Virus record (IMG/VR): IMGVR_UViG_3300011013_000073
Location: 1-25,923 of that record
DNA: 25,923 bases
Reading direction: 5' to 3' (one strand)
From: a virus
A program made the translations under genes and the position numbers. Each line of letters opens with the position of its first letter. Position 1 is the stretch's first letter. The notes below the pieces were generated by a model. The model made no database searches, was not told the DNA's origin, and saw nothing but the letters and a program-made list of their open reading frames with translations. Below, piece after piece: positions 13,656 to 21,550 of the stretch.

Positions 13656-13831
13656 TGTTCATCACCTACTGGTATGTGGTCAAATATTTCAGATTTTGTT
13701 CCGTCTGGATTTCTAAATCTTCCCATAGCATCTTGAAATATTATGATGTTATTATGTCCTGTTTCTCTAATATGTTTAGACTTGTCATAGAATATATCGC
13801 CACAATCTCTACAATCATACGACGTTCTCAT
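13652..13831 (-). CDS. 59-residue zinc-finger-like protein
   Basis: ATG 13831 to TGA 13652. CRDC (7-10) followed by HIRETGH (20-26) gives C-x2-C-x9-H-x5-H, close to a C2H2 finger. The rest (IIIFQDAMGRFRNPDGTKSEIF) is a beta-like tail. It overlaps the helicase stop by four bases (ATGA), so it is translationally coupled to the helicase. Confidence 0.6.
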   Translation of the reverse strand: MRTSYDCRDCGDIFYDKSKHIRETGHNNIIIFQDAMGRFRNPDGTKSEIFDHIPVGDEQ

Positions 13832-15876
13832 TGTCTCTTAAACACCCCGGGTTTTGGTTCAAACAACCAACCACTCTTGACACGTTTCTCTATGTAAGCT
13901 TCTACTACATGTGTAGTACCAAATTTATCTGACTCCATTAATGCTTCACCAAGTTCATGTAATAATACATATCCATCATCACTTTCTAATGCAAGGTCTT
14001 TAAATGTATCTTCAAAAAATTTGTCCTTATTTACTGCCTTTCCTGATAAGTCAAACTGTGCTACACCTTTTGATACGTTCATACCTAATGATGCTAGGCA
14101 TTTCTGGTAGAACTCTATTACTTCCTCTACTATGTCACAGTCGACTTCTGGTCTAAACATTAGCTTTGCATATGCTTCGCATAGTCTTTGTATTCCTTCC
14201 ATCTGTCTTGTCTGTATTGGTAGTGCATCATCACTCTGTTCTATCTGTGTAAACTCTACGAATTTATTGATAAGTAATTCTTCTGCCTCTGATGTGATTA
14301 ATGGTTTTTGTCTCCTTAGATAGTTAAGTAAGCCTTTGATGTATTTTGGGTCTGCTACCTGTTCTAGTTCTCCTCTCTTACCCTTCATAATATGTTTCAT
14401 CTTTGCCCTAATTTCATTCTCATGTGTCTCCTTTTGGGTTCTAATTATTAGGTCAAATCTAGTAATTGTTGATGGGTCAAATGGCATATTATCAACAATG
14501 TCACCTGCTACCCATCTCTCATTCTTTGGGTTACATGCTGTTATTACTGTTGTCTTACACTCTGCATTGCCTATATGACCACCTTTATTGTATGTGGCTC
14601 GTTGCTGTTCCATTGCTTGATTAAACTTTTTTTGTTCTTGTTTAGGCATTTTATCGTACTCATCTACTATGATATGACCACCGTTGTTTAGTATCATGGC
14701 ACCACTTCTTAGTATTTTTGAACCATCATAGTCGTCTAATGCAAACAAAATACCTACCCCTGTGGCATTACTTCCGTCTACTATCGATGAAACATCTGCA
14801 ACATTATCTGCAAACTTTACTAATTCAGACTTACCACTGTCAGCTTCCCCTATGAGCATAATATGAGATTCCTTTCGGTAGTTCTCTATATCTGACCCAC
14901 CTAACAATGATAAGTATAATGCTTGTTTCTCTAGATTTCTTCCGTATATCTTAGGGCAGAATGAATCTAATAGTTGGTTAAGATACTGTTCTGGTTCTGC
15001 CTTTGCCATCTCTCTAGCTACGTCAATCTCTTTTTTTGATAATACAAATGACTGTGATTTCTCCATGTCTCTAGCAAATACTACATCCATCAATAACTTC
15101 TTTTCTGGTATGTCTGCCTTACCGTTTGTTGGTTCCTCTAGTGAATATATTCCTATGATTCTTTTCTTCTGACCTGTTGCCACACATTCTGTATCTGTGC
15201 CATGAAATACTGACTTTAATACCATAGGATTATTTTGTTTTGATTGCTCTTCTGGTTCCTGTAATAGTACCTTCTGGATGTATCTGTTTGTTATTATATC
15301 TAGTTTCTTTGGTTCTGAACCTATGATGGTTGCATCAAACTGTACCACTTTACCCAAGTCCTGCTCTACCAAATCTGATAAAGTTTTTACAGGAAGAGAA
15401 TCACATGAAAAAGTTATGTTTATTTTATCTAAGTATTTATAAAATTTTGTAGCACCGTCATGCATAGCATAATAAACCTCAGCTTGTTTTTCATCGATAC
15501 CTCTAAGCTTAGACCATTTACGAATCCAGTTTTGGTAAATTGCGTTCTTTACTGCATTTCTAATCCTGTCATATAGTTCGTGTTTTGCCGTCTGAATAAA
15601 CTCCTTATAGTCACCGTCTAAGTTAACATGGTAAAAGCCATCTCTTATTACGCTAGATAAATCAGTATCCATTATTCTAGCCTGTAGTTCGTCTTGGTAT
15701 CTTGATGCTGTTTTACTATCATCTTTCTCCATTCCTTTGGCTTCGTCTATCTTTCTCCTAACAAATTGGTTAAATTCTGTTTCTATTGCCTTGCCTTTTT
15801 TCTTTAACTCTGATGTAAAAAAATTCCATTCCTCTTCTGTACCCTTAAATCTAAATGCCTTTGTATCACTCATCAT
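13828..15876 (-). CDS. mcm: MCM-family replicative helicase
   Basis: The 682-residue protein should be the hexameric 3'-5' helicase of viral replication. The AAA+ core has Walker A GEADSGKSE (343-351), Walker B HIIVDEYD (401-408), sensor 1 ACNP (447-450, Asn449), an arginine finger in STITRFD (469-475) and a sensor 2 region TRQMEGIQRLCEAYAK (556-571). CPKIYGRNLEKQALYLSLLGG (307-327) is the MCM signature before the core. An OB-like part lies at about 160-275, but the usual zinc-ribbon cysteines are missing. The first 50 residues (strand FRFKG then two helices) resemble a ribbon-helix-helix domain. The C-terminal 70 residues fit a winged helix. Two ATGs (15876 and 15873) are possible starts. 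Confidence 0.85.
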   Translation of the reverse strand: MMSDTKAFRFKGTEEEWNFFTSELKKKGKAIETEFNQFVRRKIDEAKGMEKDDSKTASRYQDELQARIMDTDLSSVIRDGFYHVNLDGDYKEFIQTAKHELYDRIRNAVKNAIYQNWIRKWSKLRGIDEKQAEVYYAMHDGATKFYKYLDKINITFSCDSLPVKTLSDLVEQDLGKVVQFDATIIGSEPKKLDIITNRYIQKVLLQEPEEQSKQNNPMVLKSVFHGTDTECVATGQKKRIIGIYSLEEPTNGKADIPEKKLLMDVVFARDMEKSQSFVLSKKEIDVAREMAKAEPEQYLNQLLDSFCPKIYGRNLEKQALYLSLLGGSDIENYRKESHIMLIGEADSGKSELVKFADNVADVSSIVDGSNATGVGILFALDDYDGSKILRSGAMILNNGGHIIVDEYDKMPKQEQKKFNQAMEQQRATYNKGGHIGNAECKTTVITACNPKNERWVAGDIVDNMPFDPSTITRFDLIIRTQKETHENEIRAKMKHIMKGKRGELEQVADPKYIKGLLNYLRRQKPLITSEAEELLINKFVEFTQIEQSDDALPIQTRQMEGIQRLCEAYAKLMFRPEVDCDIVEEVIEFYQKCLASLGMNVSKGVAQFDLSGKAVNKDKFFEDTFKDLALESDDGYVLLHELGEALMESDKFGTTHVVEAYIEKRVKSGWLFEPKPGVFKRQ

Positions 15877-16015
15877 TCATTCGTTCCTTCAAGTCTTTAA
15901 AATATGCTAATTGATTATTCATTTCATCAAGTGTTTCAGAATCTTCCTTCATTCTCTGTGTTAGATAGTCTATCTTTTCCTGTCTTTCTTTTATTACTTG
16001 GTCTATTTTTTCCAT
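15866..16015 (-). CDS. 49-residue coiled-coil protein
   Basis: ATG 16015 to TGA 15866. Heptad pattern over nearly the whole length (EKIDQVIKERQEKIDYLTQR), no cysteine. Overlaps the HNH-like gene by 13 bases and the helicase start by 11, so it is probably co-translated with the helicase. A possible helicase partner, by position. Confidence 0.55.
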   Translation of the reverse strand: MEKIDQVIKERQEKIDYLTQRMKEDSETLDEMNNQLAYFKDLKERMNDE

Positions 16016-16437
16016 GATGAATTAAAACCTTTTTTATATTTATCTTTTGTGCGTTTTTGTGTCATTAAAACTAGCCATACTAACCTTAGAAAGTTTTCTC
16101 TTTTCATTCTGGTAAGTCCTCTCCGTACATGATCTAACCGGGTATGTATGCCATTCTTGATTAGTACAAATCTTTCTGGTTCCTTCTCAACTAACGGTAA
16201 TAGGTCTTTAAGATATTGGTATCTACCACTTTCACCTGCTGGGTAGTTCTTTCTCTCAACATCATTTAGTATGTAACTAAGATGGTGTATTACAAATCCT
16301 CTGGGCTTGAATTTTTCATGGGTACAAAAACATCTGTTATCAAAATACTTCTCTGCTAGATATTTCATTATAGCAGTTGAAGAATCTAACGTAGGTGTTT
16401 TCGCCACTTTGTTGTTCGCCACATCTTTTTTAGGCAT
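16003..16437 (-). CDS. HNH-like endonuclease
   Basis: The 144-residue protein has CFCTHEKF (36-43), then FVIHHLSYI (48-56), and after about 40 residues RFVLIKNGIHTRLDH (89-103). The His51/52...Asn95...His98 arrangement matches an HNH (beta-beta-alpha metal) nuclease, and the C/H cluster may add a structural zinc. It may nick or cut DNA in packaging or replication, or be a homing-type element. The start ATG 16437 overlaps the previous gene by 52 bases; ATG at 16368 (MKYLAEKYF) would avoid this. Confidence 0.55.
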   Translation of the reverse strand: MPKKDVANNKVAKTPTLDSSTAIMKYLAEKYFDNRCFCTHEKFKPRGFVIHHLSYILNDVERKNYPAGESGRYQYLKDLLPLVEKEPERFVLIKNGIHTRLDHVRRGLTRMKRENFLRLVWLVLMTQKRTKDKYKKGFNSSWKK

Positions 16438-16610
16438 TTTTTACCCTCTATTCTAAAGTCTTTTAGTAGTAGTTCTTCCCACTGTGCCATAGTATCATCA
16501 TCTAAATCATCAGCATCTAAGTAAGTATGCCATCTTCTCATTAACCCGATAAAATTATCATTTAATAGATAGTCTGGATTAGAAAAAAAAGGTAGGGAGC
16601 TAGTCTCCAT
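16386..16610 (-). CDS. 74-residue protein, unknown function
   Basis: No family recognised. Aromatic start (SSLPFFSNPDYLL), an acidic middle (LDADDLDDDTMAQWEE) and a basic end (KKCLKKMWRTTKWRKHLR). It overlaps the upstream gene by 11 bases. The long 52-base overlap with the following gene may mean that one start is misplaced. Confidence 0.45.
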   Translation of the reverse strand: METSSLPFFSNPDYLLNDNFIGLMRRWHTYLDADDLDDDTMAQWEELLLKDFRIEGKKCLKKMWRTTKWRKHLR

Positions 16611-17106
16611 TTCTCTGGTGCTCCTTTATATTTGCCATTATCGAAAAAGCAATGTTTTTTATTTGCCCTTTTGATGCTGGGTTTGTTATCTCAGGATATT
16701 CATCCAAAGATATATCTGCCAAAATAGAGTATTCTGCAACTTTTCTAACAATATCTGTCCATTGCACCTTATCTGTTTCAGAAACATATTCTGGTGTAAA
16801 ATTGTCTAGATTTGATTTTTGTGTGGTTGCCTCAGTCATTTTAACCCCACCTGCCGTAGGTGGAGCTGGTGCTTTTGCTACTGCATCTTCAATGTATGGT
16901 AATGAACATTTATGAAAATTGTCTTTCACTAATGCATCTACTGCACCTGATAATACGTTTGATTCTTTACCGTATTTACCATTAGGCATTTGCCCATCAG
17001 CAGTATAGATATTACCTGCATCGTCTGTGATTTTACCGTAGTATATTTTGGCATTACACTTTTTACACGTATACTCTTTTTTGGTATAAACGTCTAAGAC
17101 CTTCAT
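16600..17106 (-). CDS. 168-residue zinc-ribbon protein, possible ssDNA-binding or replication factor
   Basis: CKKC (14-17) with FHKC (about 64-67) makes a zinc site around a beta-rich loop (KIYYGKITDDAGNIYTADGQ). A low-complexity Ala/Pro linker (about 75-90, AVAKAPAPPTAGG) leads to a helical C-terminal domain (TDIVRKVAEYSILADISLDEYP...GQIKNIAFSIMANIKEH). Being close upstream of the helicase suggests a replication accessory protein, but no known family is recognised. Confidence 0.5.
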   Translation of the reverse strand: MKVLDVYTKKEYTCKKCNAKIYYGKITDDAGNIYTADGQMPNGKYGKESNVLSGAVDALVKDNFHKCSLPYIEDAVAKAPAPPTAGGVKMTEATTQKSNLDNFTPEYVSETDKVQWTDIVRKVAEYSILADISLDEYPEITNPASKGQIKNIAFSIMANIKEHQRNGD

Positions 17107-17303
17107 TAACTTATCATCACTTCATTACTATATAACTTATTGGCGTATTCATTTGGATCAATATATTCTGTTAAATGATAACCATTATAATTAAAATGCT
17201 CTAATACATAGTTGTCACAATCCCTACATACAGGGTCGTGGTTCCATCTTATCCTACATGCTTTAGTACCAGTCATGAACTTCTGGTTGCATATCCTACA
17301 CAT
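17106..17303 (-). CDS. 65-residue zinc-finger protein (HNH-like cysteine pairs)
   Basis: From ATG 17303: CRIC (2-5) and CRDC (about 26-29), with WNH between, is a zinc pair like those of RRN7/HNH-type fingers. The rest (YVLEHFNYNGYHLTEYIDP) has many aromatics. A TTG at 17315 would add four residues (MAKR). The stop overlaps the start of the next gene by one base (TAATG). Confidence 0.6.
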   Translation of the reverse strand: MCRICNQKFMTGTKACRIRWNHDPVCRDCDNYVLEHFNYNGYHLTEYIDPNEYANKLYSNEVMIS

Positions 17304-17403
17304 TCGTTTTGCCAAGTTCCATCAACCTCTGATGTTTTCTAAACTTTTTCAGTTTCTTTTTTTGTCTTTTTTCCAGTTTATGAAACGCCTTATTGGACAT
17401 CAT
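17296..17403 (-). CDS. 35-residue highly basic micro-protein
   Basis: ATG 17403 (or 17400) to TAG 17296. About half Lys/Arg/His (KLEKRQKKKLKKFRKHQR), a likely nucleic-acid binder. Its end overlaps the start of the zinc protein that follows. Confidence 0.5.
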   Translation of the reverse strand: MMSNKAFHKLEKRQKKKLKKFRKHQRLMELGKTNV

Positions 17404-17408
17404 GTAAG

Positions 17409-17525
17409 TTATTTACTAGACTTACTTTTATTACTTCTGCGTAATTCTTCTATTATTTGGTCTCTTTTTGCTATTTCCTGTCTTAGGAGAATAATATATT
17501 CAACTAAATCATTAATTGTTGACAT
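17409..17525 (-). CDS. 38-residue helical leader gene of the replication block
   Basis: ATG 17525 to TAA 17409. One amphipathic helix (STINDLVEYIILLRQEIAKR) and a Ser/Lys tail. It is the first gene after the boundary element, with a TATA box about 24 bases upstream. Function unknown. Confidence 0.5.
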   Translation of the reverse strand: MSTINDLVEYIILLRQEIAKRDQIIEELRRSNKSKSSK

Positions 17526-17543
17526 GATATTATTTTTAAATTA

Positions 17544-17555
17544 TGATATATAACT
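17544..17555 (-). promoter_or_regulatory. TATA promoter of the replication block
   Basis: Minus strand AGTTATATATCA, centred about 24 bases before ATG 17525, and only a few bases downstream (in transcription) of the 30-bp boundary element. It probably drives the whole 17525-to-7398 gene run. Confidence 0.5.
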
Positions 17556-17558
17556 GAT

Positions 17559-17588
17559 ACCTGTAAGCTTGTTAACAAGCTAGCTGGT
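17559..17588 (-). repeat. 30-bp boundary element, copy 2
   Basis: Contains the perfect 16-bp palindrome AGCTTGTTAACAAGCT and is an inverted copy (25 of 30 matches) of 7329-7358. It sits between the stop of the tail fibre gene (17604) and the TATA box of the replication block. It could be a terminator, an operator or a recombination site. Confidence 0.7.
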
Positions 17589-17603
17589 TACAAATCAATT
17601 AAT

Positions 17604-18623
17604 TTATGTTTGTTGTGTTAAGAAAGAGTAATACCAATTACCATCTGAACCTCTAATATAGAATCTTGATCCGGCTGTTGTATCTGTATCTCTAAATATT
17701 CCACTTGAGCCTTGAAATGCTCCAAAGTTAGTGTCAAGTGTACCGTTCGTTGGTGCTGTAGTTGCTGTATATTCTGGCAGTTGTACAGTTCCTAACGTTC
17801 CTATTGTGCCTGTTTCATTTCTTACAAATATACCTATTTCTGTTGCACTAGATGATGCTAATCTTTTACCACCTGTTAATTCTGTATCTTCTTTTAATGA
17901 TATTTTTGATTGTTCAACTTCAAATCTTGATACTGCTGATACTAGAAAATCATGAGTGTCTGGATTAGTTGCTTGATATAATAGACCTGCTGTTGATGTT
18001 GTTATTACCTGTCCTGTATTTGTGAAATTGATATTACCTGAACTGTTGATATTATTAGTATGCATATCTAACGGTGCACCTAATGAAATATTGGCAGTAT
18101 CTATTGTTACTAATGCTGTTAACCCAGAATAAAACTTATGGTGGTCATTTGAATGTGCGTTATATACAATTCCTGATGTTGATGATTTTATAAAATTATT
18201 ATTATGGTCGTCTTTAAATGTAATCATATTTACATTTTCTATGTCTTTTTCATTGACATCTATATTTTGTGCCATCTGTAATTCGGTAGCACCTATTCTG
18301 AATACTTCTGCTGATGAACCTGAATTACTACACATAAATAATACAGTAGCACCTACAACATTAAATTTAGTATCACCATCTGAACTTAATATTATATCAT
18401 TACCAGCTAAGTTTAGGTCTTGTGTAGCAGTATGATTACCTAGATTATCACCAGTACTTGTTATTGTTGGATTACCTGATACAGTGTTAACACCTAATGG
18501 GCTTGATCTAAATGATGAACCTACACCTGAAAGGTTTTGTCTTGCTTGACCATACAACTGTGATATATTACGTTCATTGTCAACGTCATTAGAATATGAA
18601 TCGAAACGTCTAGCCTTACCCAT
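17604..18623 (-). CDS. Tail fibre or receptor-binding protein
   Basis: The 339-residue protein is rich in Asn, Ser, Thr and Gly with short repeating strands (TSTGDNLGNHTATQDLNLAGNDIIL, NINFTNTGQVITTSTAGLLYQA), the signature of trimeric beta-helical fibre shafts. The N-terminal 45 residues are polar and may attach to the tail. The C-terminal end (SRFYIRGSDGNWYYSF) is the kind of compact tip found in fibres of this sort. It follows the tail hub gene with a one-base overlap (TAATG), so it is part of the tail operon. It likely binds a host surface glycan or S-layer; the target is inferred. Confidence 0.65.
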   Translation of the reverse strand: MGKARRFDSYSNDVDNERNISQLYGQARQNLSGVGSSFRSSPLGVNTVSGNPTITSTGDNLGNHTATQDLNLAGNDIILSSDGDTKFNVVGATVLFMCSNSGSSAEVFRIGATELQMAQNIDVNEKDIENVNMITFKDDHNNNFIKSSTSGIVYNAHSNDHHKFYSGLTALVTIDTANISLGAPLDMHTNNINSSGNINFTNTGQVITTSTAGLLYQATNPDTHDFLVSAVSRFEVEQSKISLKEDTELTGGKRLASSSATEIGIFVRNETGTIGTLGTVQLPEYTATTAPTNGTLDTNFGAFQGSSGIFRDTDTTAGSRFYIRGSDGNWYYSFLTQQT

Positions 18624-21550
18624 TATGTAAACACCTTCACACCTTTCATTTTTCTTCTAAGTCCACCTTTTCCTGTAGATGGTTTTGTTACACTATATTC
18701 TATTCTTTTTGCAACTAATTTAATTTGACCAGTTACACTACCATCACTTTCTGATATAATATCATCATTGTTTAAATAAAATGACTCACCGAAATTAACA
18801 TCAAATATTTCATCACCTGTTGATTCTACATTAAACTCTTTGTGCTTAAACTTTTCAATCTCTAAATGGGATTTTGCAACATTAAGTAATTGATCATATA
18901 CAGTAATGTTAGGGAATTGTTGGAATGTAGGTTGTAAGTTTCTTGATGTATTGTTATCACTTGTAGCCAATAATGGTTTAATGAATCTAAATCCATCCAT
19001 TTCTAAGGTTCTATTTGATACCCCTAATGAAATAAATGTACCTAAATCATTGCCTGATATTGCTTGTCCAGAAGGATTAAATCTTCCGTAAGTATCATAA
19101 GATGTATTTTCCTGTACTCCAAATATCTTTACGTTTCTCCACTCAAATATATTTAGTACCTCAAGTTCTTTTGGTGGTATAATATTTGATGTCAATGCTT
19201 CATACCAGTATAATGGTTTTCTACCTCTGTATACACTAAATCCTGATATGGGTAGTCTTATCTCTTCCCAGTTACCACCAAATTTTATAACAAAATCTTG
19301 GTATACAACGTTGTCTTTTGTATCTATAAAGAAGGCTCTGAATCTACGTTCATCGTCTAAGCCACCTAAAATGTCACCTGACATGGTAAACTTGAGCCAA
19401 AATGATACAGCATTAATCTGACCGAAATCCTCTGCACTATTAGACACAGCATTGAAACCTTCTTGACCATCATGTGTAAAATTAGAGTTTTGAATGTCAA
19501 GTGTTGCTGGTTCTTCGCCTACTATTGGGTTCCATTTTTTATTATTATAGTCAGTAGAAAATGTACCACTTGTATGGTCTACCGTACAAATATATGCTGT
19601 GTTTGAACTGTAAGCAATATCACCTTCTTTGTATGCAGTTGACGTAACCCAATTTGGTGAAACATTTCCACCTGCTTTATTTGCTCCTGTAGCACCACCA
19701 CCATATAATTGACCTACACCTTCTGTAATTGAGTTTGATGTGTTTACTGGGAATGGAAATCTAATATTAAAACCAACAGCATGTGAATACCATGGGTCTA
19801 GTGGTGCATTTGTATCATTATCTGTACTAATTGCACTTGCATCTGATGTAAATGTTATTGCAGAATCATTGTTTGTTTGAAAACTATTACCAGATTTACT
19901 AATATCTGGTCTGTTAGTGTTATCTATTATTTCTGATCTTGGTAGCCAAGTATTTGTTGATTTTTGGTAAACTAAATCTATACCGTTGCTGTTGTCTGGT
20001 AATGCAGAATAAGAATGAAAACAATCATTACCATATTTATTAGTTGCAATAGACTGCCATTTTGTCGAAGTCGAATTTGTGTGTGTATAGCCATATACTT
20101 TACCTTCACCCAACACAGCAACCTGTGCACCTGTTTGCCCAGAGTCAAATCTATATAATTCACGCCATTCTTTGCCACCTATGGAGTTAATACCTTGATA
20201 CTCAACAACCATATTATCAAAATTATTTAAATCACCACCACCTGCACCATTGACTAACACTCTAAATCCTCTAGGTAGTGTTGCTCTTGTACCATTGTAA
20301 GAATATGAACCTGCTAATGTGTTAAGATTAGCATCGCTTGTAGCAGTACCATCTACCCACGTTCTGAAAAACTCATTATCATTTACTACTACATTTATGT
20401 CAAACCATCCACCATTTGTGTATGTTGTTCTACTAGGGTCACAACCAGAATTAGACCATAATGTATCTTTATCATCTGTCCATGGTGAATATTGTATGTT
20501 ATCACCAAATTCATCTGCCATATCAATCTGTGACCATTTTGATAAATCACTAACAAATGTGCTTGACGATGTATGTGCTGTAGTACATTTGTAATGTTTT
20601 CTAATTTTTGTTGATGAGTCAATTACCTGTACTTTAGCATCTACTGCATATTCAACACTACTAGACCATGCAGGTCTAAAAATAAACTGCAATAATTTTG
20701 ATTCATAACGTTCCATACCAATCGGTAACGTGCCATGCTCATTACTACCCCATGCTAGTAAATTAGTACCTGTTGGATTGGCTAACATACCTTCTTGTTC
20801 GCCTACCTTAACCCCTGTTGCTACAGCATTTTTTACCTGTACTATTGTACTGTTATTACCAGATGGTCGTAACTTCATTCTTATATCATTAATTGCTGTT
20901 GTATCGAAGCTTAGTTCAAAGAATGTTAATGCACCACCAGCAGATACAGCAGAACCACCATTATCTACTAAGTCCATCCATCTGTTATAGCATGTATCTT
21001 CACTTATACCAAACTCCCAATTATTAGCGTTGTAGTATGGTAAACCATTACCATGATCACCTATTGAATTATAAACTATATTATGACTGCTTAATTTAGG
21101 TTGTTTTGTTCCACGATTATTATTATAAATGTCACCTATTGAATAACCAACAGTATAAGAGTTTTCAAAGTAGTAAGGTTTTGTCATAAAAACATGTTGT
21201 GTATGATACTCTATTCCTAAACATTCAAGTGTCAATAATGTACCTTCATTTTTAGTTTGTGATGGTATTATGCTCATTATTTCAAAATATCTATCATAAG
21301 TATTATTTGCTAAATCAGTACACTGTATTCTAATCCTATCAAACTCTGCAAATCTCACACCACCTGAATCTGTGTTATATAATCCATCTAATGATCTTAA
21401 GATTATGGTTGCTTGATTAACTTCACCACTTCCAGAATCAGTAAATAATGGTATTGATTTTACATCATTTGTAATGTTTGATGATGTGGCATAGTCGTTA
21501 GTCTCATCATACCATGTAACAGTAAGATTAGTAAAATTAGATGGCAGAGT
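18623..21550 (-). CDS. Tail hub/baseplate protein with carbohydrate-binding-like inserts (no canonical start)
   Basis: The open frame of about 975 residues runs from just after a TAA at 21553-21551. The first usual start is GTG at 21358, giving 911 residues. Upstream codons still encode sensible protein (NLTVTWYDET, SIPLFTDSGSGEVNQATIIL), which joins smoothly to VRFAEFDRIRIQCTD. The N- and C-terminal parts are beta-rich and look like a gp27-type hub (last part: FDVNFGESFYLNNDDI). Between them lie two segments like CBM5/12 modules (residues 230-277 and 569-611 of the GTG form), each with W..Y..G/D..V..Y.C..HTS..F....W. A jelly-roll-like part is at about 632-790. It should form the tail tip and bind cell-surface sugar. 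Confidence 0.65.
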   Translation of the reverse strand, partial: TLPSNFTNLTVTWYDETNDYATSSNITNDVKSIPLFTDSGSGEVNQATIILRSLDGLYNTDSGGVRFAEFDRIRIQCTDLANNTYDRYFEIMSIIPSQTKNEGTLLTLECLGIEYHTQHVFMTKPYYFENSYTVGYSIGDIYNNNRGTKQPKLSSHNIVYNSIGDHGNGLPYYNANNWEFGISEDTCYNRWMDLVDNGGSAVSAGGALTFFELSFDTTAINDIRMKLRPSGNNSTIVQVKNAVATGVKVGEQEGMLANPTGTNLLAWGSNEHGTLPIGMERYESKLLQFIFRPAWSSSVEYAVDAKVQVIDSSTKIRKHYKCTTAHTSSSTFVSDLSKWSQIDMADEFGDNIQYSPWTDDKDTLWSNSGCDPSRTTYTNGGWFDINVVVNDNEFFRTWVDGTATSDANLNTLAGSYSYNGTRATLPRGFRVLVNGAGGGDLNNFDNMVVEYQGINSIGGKEWRELYRFDSGQTGAQVAVLGEGKVYGYTHTNSTSTKWQSIATNKYGNDCFHSYSALPDNSNGIDLVYQKSTNTWLPRSEIIDNTNRPDISKSGNSFQTNNDSAITFTSDASAISTDNDTNAPLDPWYSHAVGFNIRFPFPVNTSNSITEGVGQLYGGGATGANKAGGNVSPNWVTSTAYKEGDIAYSSNTAYICTVDHTSGTFSTDYNNKKWNPIVGEEPATLDIQNSNFTHDGQEGFNAVSNSAEDFGQINAVSFWLKFTMSGDILGGLDDERRFRAFFIDTKDNVVYQDFVIKFGGNWEEIRLPISGFSVYRGRKPLYWYEALTSNIIPPKELEVLNIFEWRNVKIFGVQENTSYDTYGRFNPSGQAISGNDLGTFISLGVSNRTLEMDGFRFIKPLLATSDNNTSRNLQPTFQQFPNITVYDQLLNVAKSHLEIEKFKHKEFNVESTGDEIFDVNFGESFYLNNDDIISESDGSVTGQIKLVAKRIEYSVTKPSTGKGGLRRKMKGVKVFT

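Noticed and set aside
13520-13897. 125-residue plus-strand open frame
   Set aside because: It lies opposite three overlapping zinc micro-genes and the helicase end, has no promoter, and its product has a random, hydrophobic composition.
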